Origin: Pseudomonadota bacterium
GTDB lineage: Bacteria > Myxococcota_A > Polyangia > Polyangiales > Polyangiaceae
Direction of reading: 5' to 3'
NCBI GenBank assembly: GCA_023423895.1
Contig: JAFAER010000249.1
Coordinates: forward strand, 62,001 to 126,000
Length of the DNA: 64,000 bases
How positions within the stretch are numbered: the stretch's first letter is position 1; every line of letters starts with the position of its first letter. The notes below the pieces were generated by a model. That model ran no database searches and had not been told where the DNA came from. It saw only the letters and a list, made by a program, of their open reading frames with translations. This document shows positions 43,122-52,221 of this stretch, one piece after another. The position numbers were made by a program, and so were the translations under genes.

Positions 43122-44750
43122 ATGCGAAGCGTCGCGTCGATTCACGCTGAGCCCGACGTGGGCCGCGTGAGCGAGGGCGAGGGGCGTTTGCCCGCGCTCT
43201 CTTCGGGCCGCCGGCTCATCCTCGGCCCTGCCCGTCTCTTGCCTACCAGGGCGCTCGTCGCGCTCCTCCTTACAGCTTCCACGAGCGTCGTCTCCACCGC
43301 AACGGCTCAGCCTGCCCCCGCGAAGCCACAGCCGGCCGCTCCGGCAGCGCAGCCGCAAGCCGCGCCCGCACCGGGCGCCGCCGCCCCGACGATCGGAACG
43401 GCCGCCGCCGCGGGCCCCGACATGATGGCCGCCGTCCCCGGTGGGATCACCGCCGAGCAGGTCGCGTCCCGCGCCGCGGCAACGAGCTACCAGGCGAAGG
43501 CCGCCGAGGAGAACGCGTCCTCCGCGTCCGCGAGGTCGGACGCCGCGTGGGCGAACTACCTTCCGCGCATCGGCCTCAAGGGCAGCTACACGCGGCTCAG
43601 CGAGTTCACGCCTCCGACGCTCGGCTCGGGCAGCCTCGTCGTCACGACGGAGCCGGCCGGGACGGTGAACCCCACCCCCACGCTCGCTGGCGGATCCCTC
43701 ACGTTCCCGCTCATCTTCAATCAGTGGCTCGCGCAGGCGACGATCCTGATCCCGATCAGCGACTACTTCCTGAAGATCAACCAGGGCTACACGGCATCGA
43801 CGAAGCAGGAGGAGGCCGCGCGTTACGACATCGCGACGGCTCGCGCCAAGTCGTACTCGGACGGAAAGCTGGCGTACTTCACCTGGCTCCGCACGCGCGG
43901 CGCCGTGCAGGTCGCGGAGCAGAACCTCGCCGTCGCGCAGGCCCATCTCAAGGACGCCCAGAACCAGTTCTCCGTCGGCAATGCGTCGAAGGCAGACGTC
44001 CTCCGCGCGCAGACGCAAGTGGCGTCAGCCGAGCTGCTCGTCGAGCGCGCCAAGAGCAGCGTCGTCATCGCCGAGCGTCAGGTCCGCGTCGCGATGCACG
44101 CGACGGAGGACGAGAGGTTCGAGCCCGGCGAGTCGCTCGACGGGCCGCTGCCGCCCTCGCCCGGCAACGTCCGCTCGCTCGTCAGCGAAGCCATGACGGC
44201 GCGCCCCGAGATCAAGAGCATCGACAGGAACGCCGAGGCGACCCGCAAGCTCGCCAGCGTCCAGCGGGCGAATCGTTATCCCTCGGTCTCCGGCTTCGGT
44301 GACGTGACCTACGCGAATCCGAACCAGCGGCGATTCCCGCAGCGCAACGAGTGGTTCCCGACGTGGGCCGTCGGCGCACAGATCACGTGGTCGCCGAACG
44401 ACCTCATCACCGCTGGTCCGAACGCGGCCGACATCGAGGCACGCGCTGCCGCCCTCGACGCGCAGAAGTTCGCCGTTCGTGACGGCGTCGAGATGGAGGT
44501 CACGCAGGCGTACCAGGCCGTGGTCGAGGCCGACACCGCGATCCAGACGACGACCCGTCAGCTCGAGAGCGCCGAGGAGGCCTACCGCGTCGCGCGCGAG
44601 CTGTTCAACGCAGGCCGCGGCACGGCGACGACCCTCATCGACGCCGAGACCGCGCTCGCCCAGACACGGTTCGAGCACCTGAACGCGAAGGTCGACGCTC
44701 GCCTCGCCCGCATCCGGCTCGAGCACGCGCTCGGGCGCGATGTGAAGTAG
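43122..44750 (+). CDS. TolC-family outer membrane efflux protein
   Basis: 542 aa from ATG (MRSVASIHAEPDVG). A signal-like hydrophobic stretch (ALVALLLTASTSVVSTATA) and a Pro/Ala-rich segment lead into the TolC repeat structure: paired helices and strands with ADAYLP-like AAWANYLPRIGLKGSYTR, the YFTWLRTRGAVQVAEQNLAVAQAHLKDAQNQFSVGNASKADVLRAQTQVASAELL helix, and the mirrored second half. The latter ends with AYRVARELFNAGRGTATTLIDAETALAQTRFEHLNAKVDARLARIRLEHALG. TolC channels pair with inner-membrane pumps; no pump is adjacent. A 13-bp hairpin follows the stop. Confidence 0.9.
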   Translation: MRSVASIHAEPDVGRVSEGEGRLPALSSGRRLILGPARLLPTRALVALLLTASTSVVSTATAQPAPAKPQPAAPAAQPQAAPAPGAAAPTIGTAAAAGPDMMAAVPGGITAEQVASRAAATSYQAKAAEENASSASARSDAAWANYLPRIGLKGSYTRLSEFTPPTLGSGSLVVTTEPAGTVNPTPTLAGGSLTFPLIFNQWLAQATILIPISDYFLKINQGYTASTKQEEAARYDIATARAKSYSDGKLAYFTWLRTRGAVQVAEQNLAVAQAHLKDAQNQFSVGNASKADVLRAQTQVASAELLVERAKSSVVIAERQVRVAMHATEDERFEPGESLDGPLPPSPGNVRSLVSEAMTARPEIKSIDRNAEATRKLASVQRANRYPSVSGFGDVTYANPNQRRFPQRNEWFPTWAVGAQITWSPNDLITAGPNAADIEARAAALDAQKFAVRDGVEMEVTQAYQAVVEADTAIQTTTRQLESAEEAYRVARELFNAGRGTATTLIDAETALAQTRFEHLNAKVDARLARIRLEHALGRDVK

Positions 44751-44767
44751 CGCGCGAGCTGCCGCTG

Positions 44768-44802
44768 TTCGCCATGCCGGTGACTCCGCCCGGCATGGCG
44801 AA
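44768..44802. terminator. 13-bp hairpin between convergent genes
   Basis: TTCGCCATGCCGG (44768-44780) pairs perfectly with CCGGCATGGCGAA (44790-44802) around a 9-nt loop. It lies between the stops of the TolC-type gene and a convergent lipoprotein, so it may end transcripts from both sides. There is no T-run, hence moderate confidence. Confidence 0.6.
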
Positions 44803-44870
44803 GCAACGCCCCATGCGCGCAACAATCCGCGCGCGCCGATCCCGTGGACGGTGTTCGGCTCCGAGCCGTG

Positions 44871-45380
44871 TCAGCGCCTCCGCGGCGGCGTGAGCCGCGG
44901 CGTTCCGCAACGCACGGGATCACACGTTCGTGCTTCGACGCCGGTGACGAGCGCCGGGACGGCGCTGACCTGGATGACGCACGTCGTGCCTTGGTGGAAT
45001 CCGCAGCCGAGCAGCCCGACGATCGCCGTCTCCCCTCGCTGGACGGCCCAGTTGAGGCCCTCGGACTTCATGGTCTCGTTCACGATGACGCGCTCGCGAG
45101 CGAAGTCGACGACCGGACGGTTCTCCGGCGCGACTTCGAGCGTGTCGTAGAGCGCCTGGAGCTCCGCTTCCGAGGCCAGGAGCCGGACGCCTTCGGCGGC
45201 GCACGGAACCTCGGTATTCACCTTTCCAGGCAACGTCCGCAGCGCGAGAGCCGGCGCATCGCCGAGCCCGTGGTTCTCCGCCGTGCACGACGTATCGCCG
45301 CATCCCTGCGCTCCGGCCGTGGCCGTCACCACGGCTCCGGTGAGGATCGCCAGCGTGACGGCTCTCCGCATCGCTCTCAT
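44871..45380 (-). CDS. Small lipoprotein, possibly PrcB-like
   Basis: 169 aa from an ATG giving MRAMRRAVTLAILTGAVVTATAGAQGC, a lipoprotein signal with Cys about 27. A start 9 nt later is possible. The mature part has CTAENHGLGDAPALALRTLPGK, a strand pattern VEFARERVIVNETMKSEGLNWAV-like (VVDFARERVIVNE), and four conserved-looking Cys near the end (LLGCGF, TTCVIQV, ARTCDPVRC). The DFARERVIV stretch recalls the C-terminal domain of PrcB proteins, but that is weak. It is convergent with the TolC-type gene and divergent from the ASH-domain lipoprotein. Confidence 0.6.
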   Translation of the reverse strand: MRAMRRAVTLAILTGAVVTATAGAQGCGDTSCTAENHGLGDAPALALRTLPGKVNTEVPCAAEGVRLLASEAELQALYDTLEVAPENRPVVDFARERVIVNETMKSEGLNWAVQRGETAIVGLLGCGFHQGTTCVIQVSAVPALVTGVEARTCDPVRCGTPRLTPPRRR

Positions 45381-45533
45381 CGCGCGCGAGCCTAGGCGCG
45401 GAGGTCCCACGGTTCCACTAGTTCGCTCGCGGCAGAGCCTGCGCGGGCGCTGGCGTCCCACATACTTCGCGTTCTAGCGGCCCCCCTCGGCCGCTCGGGC
45501 GAGAGCCGGGCGGTGTGATATGCTGAGCTTGCT

Positions 45534-47009
45534 TTGAGGCCCTCTCGACATCTGCTGCTTGCCGCTACCGGGGCGCTCGTCGCTCTCGTCGCCTGCGCGA
45601 AGATCGCGGGCCTCGAGGACCCGGATCCGAGCGCGCGTGGCGGCGACGGAGAAGACACCGGGACCGGGCCGCAGAGCTCGGCGCAGGTCGCCGTGTCCCC
45701 CGCGAGCGTCAGCCTCGACACGTCGTGCGCCGGCGGCGGTGATCGCGCAACGGCGCATGTCACGATCGAGAACAAGGCCTCGACCGATGCGGACTACGAG
45801 CTCGAGGTACCCGAGGGCTCTGCGTTTGCGCTCCGCGACGCCGCGGACGCGAGCGTCGGCAAGCTCACCGGGAAGATCCCCGCCAACGGGGTCGTCCTCG
45901 TCTATCTCCGCGCGACGCCGACGCGGGCCGGCACGTTCGACGGACAGGTAATCGTGCGCGTCGGCGGGTACGCGACGCAGGTGCCCGTCAAGGTCACCGT
46001 CGACGGCGGAGCGCTCGCCATCTCGCCGAACCTCGTCGACTTCGGAGAGGTCCGCCAGCAGACGACCTCGGCCCCGCAGACGATCGAAATCGAGAACACC
46101 GGGACCAAGCCGGTGAACCTGCTCGGCCTCGCCACCGTTCCGCCGGGCGGCGCCAGCGCGGACTTCACCGTCGACCTCGGCGCGGGCTCGGTGAACATCG
46201 CACCGGGACAGAAGGCCACGGCCACCGTGACGCTGGCTCCCGGCCCCGCGGGACCGCCCGTGAGCGCCGTGCTCGAGCCGACGACGCAAGAGCCGACGTG
46301 CGGCGAGCTTCCGAAGCTGACGGTCCAGGGGACGCGCGTCAACCAGGACGTGACGGTCAACCCCGTGGCGCTCGACTTCGGCGAGGTGCCCTGCGTGTCC
46401 GCGGGCGGCGCCACGAAGACGATCACCGTCTCCAACTACGCGAACGTGGCGGCGTCGTTCACGGTGTCGGCGGCCGCTTCGGCCTGGTTCGACGTCGCCG
46501 CCGATGCTCTGACCGTTCCTCCCGCGAACGGCAGCACACCGTCGACGCGTACGATCACCGTCACGCTGAAGCCGGTCGGACAGGGCATCGGCTCGCACGT
46601 GGATCCGATCGAGATCGACGTGACGAGCCCGAACCCCAAGAAGACGACGGCGACGGCCACCGTGAAGAGCGTGGGCGGCATCATCGAGGCCTCGCCCCTC
46701 ACTTTGAGCGGCTTCCGGCCGGACCAGTCGAAGCGGTCGTTCGCGGTGCGCAACACGGGAAACAAATACGTCTACGTCCGCCACTTCTCGACGAACGCGA
46801 ACGCGTTCGTGGTGTCGGGCTCCACGGACGAGACTCCCCTGACGGCTGGCGCCATCTTGCCGGTGAGCGTCGAGGTCAACTTCGTCGCGCAGGGCAACGG
46901 CGCGCACCAGGCCGACATCATCACCGAGAAGACCGACCCGCCGATCCTCGTGCCCGCAGGCGGCAACGTCTGCAGCGCGCAGATCGTGAAGGTCAGCGGG
47001 ATGCGGTGA
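45534..47009 (+). CDS. Lipoprotein with ASH/HYDIN-type beta domains
   Basis: 491 aa. The TTG at 45534 gives MRPSRHLLLAATGALVALVAC, a lipoprotein signal ending VAC. After a short linker the protein is a chain of about four Ig-like domains of the ASH/HYDIN type, each starting with a pattern such as VSPASVSLDTSCAGGG, SPNLVDFGEVRQQTTSAPQTIEIENTG or VNPVALDFGEVPCVSAGGATKTITVSNYANV. The DFGEV motif is the hallmark. These domains often occur in large surface or gliding-associated proteins. The gene is convergent with the radical SAM gene, with 12 nt between stops. Confidence 0.75.
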   Translation: MRPSRHLLLAATGALVALVACAKIAGLEDPDPSARGGDGEDTGTGPQSSAQVAVSPASVSLDTSCAGGGDRATAHVTIENKASTDADYELEVPEGSAFALRDAADASVGKLTGKIPANGVVLVYLRATPTRAGTFDGQVIVRVGGYATQVPVKVTVDGGALAISPNLVDFGEVRQQTTSAPQTIEIENTGTKPVNLLGLATVPPGGASADFTVDLGAGSVNIAPGQKATATVTLAPGPAGPPVSAVLEPTTQEPTCGELPKLTVQGTRVNQDVTVNPVALDFGEVPCVSAGGATKTITVSNYANVAASFTVSAAASAWFDVAADALTVPPANGSTPSTRTITVTLKPVGQGIGSHVDPIEIDVTSPNPKKTTATATVKSVGGIIEASPLTLSGFRPDQSKRSFAVRNTGNKYVYVRHFSTNANAFVVSGSTDETPLTAGAILPVSVEVNFVAQGNGAHQADIITEKTDPPILVPAGGNVCSAQIVKVSGMR

Positions 47010-47021
47010 GCGTGCGCGACG

Positions 47022-48866
47022 TCAGACGACGGTGAGTCGTTTCTTCCCGAGCGGATCTCCGAGCCCCTTGCCGCTGCCTTCGACGTCGGGCGTCTTCATC
47101 CAGCGCGGCGCGGCCTCCGAGCGAAGCGGAATGTCCTTCCACTCGGCGTAGTCGTCGGGCAGCGGGCCGGGCAACGTGGGCTGCGCGGTCCGCTCGAGGA
47201 GCTGGAAATCGTGCCGCACCGTCAGCTCGAGCGGTAGGCCGCGGCTCGGTCCGCGCTCCTTGAACCAGGCACGCGCAGCGTTCACGTTCTGGATCAGCAC
47301 CCAGTGCTGGGGATCCGCCTTCGCGGCCGTCGTGAAGAGGTCCATCATCGCGTCGAGCTCGCCACGCGCCTTCGCGAAACACGCGAGGTGGTTGTAGGCG
47401 AGACCAGGGCACGGGTACCCGAGATCGAGGGCGCGACGGACATGCCGTTCGGCGCCGTCGAGATCTCCCTCGTGATAGAGCGCTGCGCCCAGATCCATGT
47501 GCGCGGCGTGGTAGCCCTCGAGGCGTTCGAGGATCTCGCGGTACTCCTTCACGCCGTCGCGATGACCGATGCGCAGGCCGCTGTTCGCGTAGAACCACTC
47601 GTTCATCACGCGCATGTCGTCTTCTGCGGCGTCGAACGGTGTCTTCAGCTCCTGGAAGTCGCCGGTGAAGTACGCCTCGCGATCGAGCCAGCCTGCCTTC
47701 TCCGCATCGCGGAAGTCGCGTGTGCCCGGATAAACCGAGAGGCACGAGAAGACGTATTCGTGAGGCGCCGCGCGCTCGAGGAAGGCGAGCGTCTCGTGGA
47801 ACGACTCCTTCGTCTCACCGCGGTTACCGAGCATCATGTAGTAGCGAACCTTGATGCCGTACTTCTTCGCGAGGTTCGTCGACTCGAGGATCTCGTCCGG
47901 CGTGATCTTCTTGTCGATGAGGTCGAGGATGCGCTGCGATCCGCTCTCGACGCCGAGCGAGAGGCGCTGACATCCGGCGAGGCGCATCTCGCGAAGGAGC
48001 TCGTCCGAGAGGAGGTCGACCCGCGTATCGCAGCTCCAGAAGAACCCGAGGTTCTTCTCGCGCATACGCTTGCAGAGCTCGAGGACGCGCTTCTTGTTCG
48101 TCGTGAAGGTGTCGTCCTTGATCTGGATCATCTTCACGGGGAGCCGCTTGCTGACGCTCTCCATGGCCTCGAGGACGTAGTCGATCGAGTTTGCTCGGAA
48201 GCCGCGGCCCCACGACGTCTCCGCTCCGCAGAACGTGCAGGCCCACGGACAGCCGCGCGACGTCATCAAGATGTGCGTGTCGAACCAGTGATGCGGCGAC
48301 GCGAGCGTGTCGAGATCGGCGACGTTCTTGCGCTCGGGAGCCGTGACGATGCGATCGCCGTCGCGGTAGACCGTGCCGGCGATCCCCTTCGTGCTCTCCT
48401 TGCGCGAGAGGCGGTCGACGAGCTCGAGGAAAGTGAGGTCGCTCTCGCCCACGCAGACGGTGTCGATGCTCGCATGGTGGCGGAGCAGCTCCGGCCCCAG
48501 CGGCGTCGCGTGTGGACCGCCGACGACGACGTGGGCCGTCGGGTGCTTGTCCTTGATGAGATCGGCGACGAGCCGTACGCCGCGCCGGTTCGCCGTCCAG
48601 CACGACATACCCCAGACGTCCGCATCGAGCGCAGCGACGATCCCCTCGACCTTGCTCCAGGCATAGTTGGACAGGTTCAAGATCTTCACCTGATGCCCCG
48701 CGCGGAGCGCCTGCGCGCCGAGGGAGAACAGGCCGTACGGGGTCTGGTGGAAGTCGGCGTCGAGATCGCCGTCGCGGTACTCGGCCGGAGGGCCATCGTT
48801 GGCATGGCGGGCCTCGCCGGGGCCGGCGATCTTCCAGGGCGGCGGATAGACGAGCGCGATCTTCAT
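47022..48866 (-). CDS. B12-binding radical SAM protein with C-terminal TPR-like region
   Basis: 614 aa from ATG (MKIALVYPPPWKIAGPGEARHANDG). The N-terminal cobalamin-binding-like domain spans about 1-175 (GGPHATPLGPELLRHHASIDTVCVGESDLTFLELVDRL). The radical SAM core follows, with the cluster motif CPWACTFCG (about 220-228) and the later patterns GSQRILDLIDKKITPDEILE and MLGNRGETKESF. Residues from about 490 form helical TPR-like pairs ending in a Lys-rich tail. The family includes methyltransferases and ring-forming enzymes; the substrate is unknown. It is 12 nt from the convergent ASH lipoprotein. Confidence 0.85.
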   Translation of the reverse strand: MKIALVYPPPWKIAGPGEARHANDGPPAEYRDGDLDADFHQTPYGLFSLGAQALRAGHQVKILNLSNYAWSKVEGIVAALDADVWGMSCWTANRRGVRLVADLIKDKHPTAHVVVGGPHATPLGPELLRHHASIDTVCVGESDLTFLELVDRLSRKESTKGIAGTVYRDGDRIVTAPERKNVADLDTLASPHHWFDTHILMTSRGCPWACTFCGAETSWGRGFRANSIDYVLEAMESVSKRLPVKMIQIKDDTFTTNKKRVLELCKRMREKNLGFFWSCDTRVDLLSDELLREMRLAGCQRLSLGVESGSQRILDLIDKKITPDEILESTNLAKKYGIKVRYYMMLGNRGETKESFHETLAFLERAAPHEYVFSCLSVYPGTRDFRDAEKAGWLDREAYFTGDFQELKTPFDAAEDDMRVMNEWFYANSGLRIGHRDGVKEYREILERLEGYHAAHMDLGAALYHEGDLDGAERHVRRALDLGYPCPGLAYNHLACFAKARGELDAMMDLFTTAAKADPQHWVLIQNVNAARAWFKERGPSRGLPLELTVRHDFQLLERTAQPTLPGPLPDDYAEWKDIPLRSEAAPRWMKTPDVEGSGKGLGDPLGKKRLTVV

Positions 48867-49156
48867 CGGGTCATGAGCCCATTCGCAGTTCGCATGGGCT
48901 GGCCCTTGATGATGGCCCAGAGCAGCGCCGCCTGCGAGCGCGTCTGTCGACAAACCGAAACGCCACCGGGCAAAGCTCCGCGACGCGGTCTCGCACGACC
49001 GAGCGACGAAGCGGATCGGCGAGGAGCCCGGCATCGGCGTCGCGAGTGCGTGAATCAAGGTCTACAGTTGCGGGCGCCCGTGCGGCGCCGGGCCTGGTTT
49101 CGCCGGTCTTCTCGCGGGTCATCCATGGGGCACACGCCTTGCTCCAGCGCGCCACC

Positions 49157-49498
49157 ATGCTTTCACTCCCCAGCTTCGTGGTCGCCGCCTCGTTCCTTGC
49201 TCTTCTTGCTGCCTGCAGCTCCAAGCCGACGGCCGAGGAGGTCGTCAATCAATCGACGCCCGCCATCTGCGAGAAGGTGAAGGAGTGCTCCGGCGAGGCC
49301 GCCTTCGCCGCGGCGTATCCCGGCGGCGTCGACGACTGCGTGACGCGAACGAAGGCCGAAGCGAAGAAGAAGTACGGCGACAAGCTCGACGCCGAATCGG
49401 TGTGCACCGACGACGAGGTCGAACGATGCCTCGAGGATCTCCGCGGAGCGGCGTGCGGAGCCGACGGCTCGCCGCCCCCGGTGCCGTGTAACTGTTGA
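49157..49498 (+). CDS. Small Cys-rich lipoprotein
   Basis: 113 aa from the ATG giving MLSLPSFVVAASFLALLAAC (lipobox LLAAC, Cys about 20). The mature protein is short, charged and contains paired cysteines (PAICEKVKECSGE, GGVDDCVTRT, ESVCTDDEVERCLEDLRGAACG, VPCNC). It resembles the small Cys-rich lipoproteins common in Polyangia, which have no known function. The longer open frame upstream is basic and poorly biased, so it is left out. It is convergent with the SNF2 ATPase gene, with 14 nt between stops. Confidence 0.7.
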   Translation: MLSLPSFVVAASFLALLAACSSKPTAEEVVNQSTPAICEKVKECSGEAAFAAAYPGGVDDCVTRTKAEAKKKYGDKLDAESVCTDDEVERCLEDLRGAACGADGSPPPVPCNC

Positions 49499-49512
49499 GC
49501 GTCGAGCGCGCG

Positions 49513-51843
49513 TCAGGCGCCGAGTGGTGCGAAGAGGACGTCGAGCTCGGCTTCCGTCAGCGAGCTCGCCGCTGCGCCCTGTCCGAGGATCGCATCCGCG
49601 ACGTGCCTCTTCGACCGCTGGAGGCCGAGGATACGCTCCTCGACGCTTCCCGCTGCGAAGAGCTGGTACGACATGACCGGCTTCTTCTGGCCGATGCGGT
49701 ACGCGCGATCGGTCGCCTGCGCCTGGATGGCGGGATTCCACCACGGGTCGTAGTGGATGACGACGTCCGCGCTCGTGAGCGTGAGCCCGGTGCCGCCAGC
49801 CTTGAGGCTGATCAAGAAGACCTTCGCCCCGCCCTTCTCGAACTGGTCGACGGCCTCGGCGCGGTCTTTCGTGTCGCCGGTGAGGATCGCGTACTTCACC
49901 TTCCGCTCACGGAGGCCCGCCTCGAGCAGACCGAGCATGCTCGTGAACTGCGAGAAGACGAGGACGCGGTGACCGCCGGCGAGCTGCTTGTCGAGCAGCT
50001 CGAAGAACATCGTGTACTTCGCCGACTCGCGGATCTTGCCGGCTTGCGACATGCGGACGAGCCGCGGATCGCAGCACACCTGACGGAGCTTCGTGAGCGC
50101 GCCGAGCACGGGAACGACCGACGCCGCGAGGCCCTTCTGGCGGATGATCTTGCGGACCTCCGCGTGCGCGGCCACGCGGATCGACTCGTAGAGCTCGCGC
50201 TGCCCGCCGTGGAGCTGCACGGGCCGCATGACCTCCGTCTTCGGCGGGAGCTCCTTGGCGACGTCCCGCTTGTTGCGGCGAAGGATGTACGGCGAGACGA
50301 GCTCGCGGAGCGCGAGGAGCCGGTCCTCGTTCTTGTTGCGCTCGATCGGGACGCGATAGAAGCGGTTGAAGTGCAGCTCGTCGCCGAGGAGGCCCGGGTT
50401 GACGAAGTCGAGCAGCGCCCAGAGCTCGCCGAGGTGGTTCTCGACCGGCGTCCCGGAGAGACAGAGGCGGTGCTCGGCGTCGACCGCACGCGCCGCGACG
50501 TGCGCGCGGCTCTTCATGTTCTTGATCGTCTGCGCCTCGTCGAGGATGACGAGGTGGAACGTCCACTCGGCGAACTTCTCCTCGTCGCGGCAGAGGATCG
50601 GGTAGCTCGTGATGACGACGTCCGCGTCGCGGATGCCGTCGTACGCGTTGTGCCGGTGCTGCCCGTGGATGACGAGGATGCGGAGGTCCGGCGAGAACTT
50701 CTTGAACTCGCGCTCCCAGTTCATCACCAGGCTCGTCGGCGCGATGATGAGCGCGGGACGGTCCTTGAGGCGCCCGGCATGCTTCTCGATCGTGACGTGC
50801 GCGATCGTCTGGAGCGTCTTGCCGAGCCCCATGTCGTCCGCGAGGACGCCGCCGACGCTGCGCGCGCGGAGGGTCTGTAGCCAGGAGACGCCCTCCTTCT
50901 GGTACGACCGGAGCTCGGCCTTCAGGCCTTCGACCGTGTCGACCTCGACCTTCTCCGCGGCGAGCGCCGACGCAAACTCGCGGGCGCTGGTGTCGCCGCC
51001 GACCTCGAGCGCCGCGCCGTCTTTCTCGAACGCCTCTTCGAGGCCGAGGAGCGCGCCGGCGCGCACCTGCGGGAAGCGCACCTCGCCCTTCGGCGCCTGG
51101 CCGTCGTACAGCTCTGCGAGGACGCGAAGAATCGAGCGTGCACGCTCGGCGGGTACGGCGACGAAGAGGCCGTCGCCCACCGGAAGCGCAAGGCACTTGC
51201 GGGAGGTGATCTGCGCGAGCTCGCCGAGCCCCTTGCCGTTCGATCGCTCGAGCAGCTCGAGGAGCGCGGGCAGAAGGTTCACGCGCTTGCCTTCGAGATC
51301 GATCCCGAGCTGGAGGCCGAACCAGTCCGGTCGCTCGACCTCCCCCTCCTCGTCGCCGGAGCGGCTTCGCCGGCGCGAGCTGTCGGGCGATGCGGTGACA
51401 TTCGCGTACCAGGCGGGCTCGCGATCGACGACGCGGAACGGATAGTCGGCCGCGATCTCGACCTTCCAGCCGAAGGAACGGAGCTGCGGCACCACGTATG
51501 CGCTGAAGCCCGCGAAATCGTGGACGTTACCCTCGCACCGGACGACGTAGTCGGCCTGCGATGCGCTCGCCCAGTCGTCGAGGCAATCGAGCGGAACGGC
51601 ACCGAAGCTCTCGAGGAGGCGGCGCGCACGTCCCTCTTCGATCGGGTCGCGGGGGACGAAACGATCGAGGTCGATCATGACCTCGTCGTCCTCCTCGGCA
51701 GCGAGGACGCGTACGCCCTCGTACTCGAACGCCAGCTCGATGAGCGGCATCTTCTGGGTGTCGAACGTCGAGCCGAGGCCTTCGGTGTGGTGAACCGTTA
51801 CTTCATCGGCGAACAGACGGATGCACGGGACGGGACCGCTCAT
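49513..51843 (-). CDS. SNF2-family DNA-dependent ATPase
   Basis: 776 aa from the ATG giving MSGPVPCIRLFADEVTVHH. Codon bias falls off above it, which argues against the longer ATG at 52095. The ATPase half has Walker A LADDMGLGKTLQTIAHV, the DEAQ box VILDEAQTIKN and the GTP-like motif SGTPVENHLGELWALLDF. The second half contains RQVCCDPRLVRMSQAGKIRESAKY and QATDRAYRIGQKKPV. The N-terminal 300 residues are a family-specific helical part. Bacterial SNF2 proteins of this kind are thought to act on DNA or transcription complexes; the exact role is unknown. It is divergent from the DUF4173-type gene. Confidence 0.9.
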   Translation of the reverse strand: MSGPVPCIRLFADEVTVHHTEGLGSTFDTQKMPLIELAFEYEGVRVLAAEEDDEVMIDLDRFVPRDPIEEGRARRLLESFGAVPLDCLDDWASASQADYVVRCEGNVHDFAGFSAYVVPQLRSFGWKVEIAADYPFRVVDREPAWYANVTASPDSSRRRSRSGDEEGEVERPDWFGLQLGIDLEGKRVNLLPALLELLERSNGKGLGELAQITSRKCLALPVGDGLFVAVPAERARSILRVLAELYDGQAPKGEVRFPQVRAGALLGLEEAFEKDGAALEVGGDTSAREFASALAAEKVEVDTVEGLKAELRSYQKEGVSWLQTLRARSVGGVLADDMGLGKTLQTIAHVTIEKHAGRLKDRPALIIAPTSLVMNWEREFKKFSPDLRILVIHGQHRHNAYDGIRDADVVITSYPILCRDEEKFAEWTFHLVILDEAQTIKNMKSRAHVAARAVDAEHRLCLSGTPVENHLGELWALLDFVNPGLLGDELHFNRFYRVPIERNKNEDRLLALRELVSPYILRRNKRDVAKELPPKTEVMRPVQLHGGQRELYESIRVAAHAEVRKIIRQKGLAASVVPVLGALTKLRQVCCDPRLVRMSQAGKIRESAKYTMFFELLDKQLAGGHRVLVFSQFTSMLGLLEAGLRERKVKYAILTGDTKDRAEAVDQFEKGGAKVFLISLKAGGTGLTLTSADVVIHYDPWWNPAIQAQATDRAYRIGQKKPVMSYQLFAAGSVEERILGLQRSKRHVADAILGQGAAASSLTEAELDVLFAPLGA

Positions 51844-52054
51844 CGCCGGCGTACTGACAGGGCGCGTCTCACTGAATGGAGCATCGGGAATGCTCGTGCG
51901 GCCGCTTGAAGGAGGAGCCGAGGCCCATGAAGGGGCAGACACCCCCGAGCTCGGCTGCTCCGTCGCGTTGTCCGTATTGCGACGCTCCCAGCCCCCCGGG
52001 GAGACCGCGTCGGTAACCACTCGCACGACGCTTCTTGAATCATAGTCGATCGTA

Positions 52055-52066
52055 CTTGTCGACAAG
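52055..52066. promoter_or_regulatory. Perfect palindrome CTTGTCGACAAG between divergent genes
   Basis: A 12-bp perfect palindrome lies between the SNF2 ATPase (minus) and the membrane protein (plus). On the minus strand TTGTCG and TATGAT are 15-16 bp apart, a possible promoter for the SNF2 gene that overlaps the palindrome. It may be a repressor site for one or both genes. Confidence 0.4.
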
Positions 52067-52221
52067 ATGGAGGGCGGCGCGACGCTTTCTCGCATCGACG
52101 ACACCGTCGCTCGTCGCTCGCGCGCGCGTCGATCGGCGACCGGTCGCGAGCGAGCGTCGAGCGGTCGCCGGAGATGGGCGGCGATCGCAAGAATCCATCG
52201 CGCTCGCGCGTCGTACAGAAC

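Noticed and set aside
51844..52095. An N-terminal extension of the SNF2 protein from the ATG at 52095
   Set aside because: Its codons lack the third-position G/C bias of the gene and it overlaps a promoter-like sequence and palindrome. The ATG at 51843 is preferred, but this is not certain.
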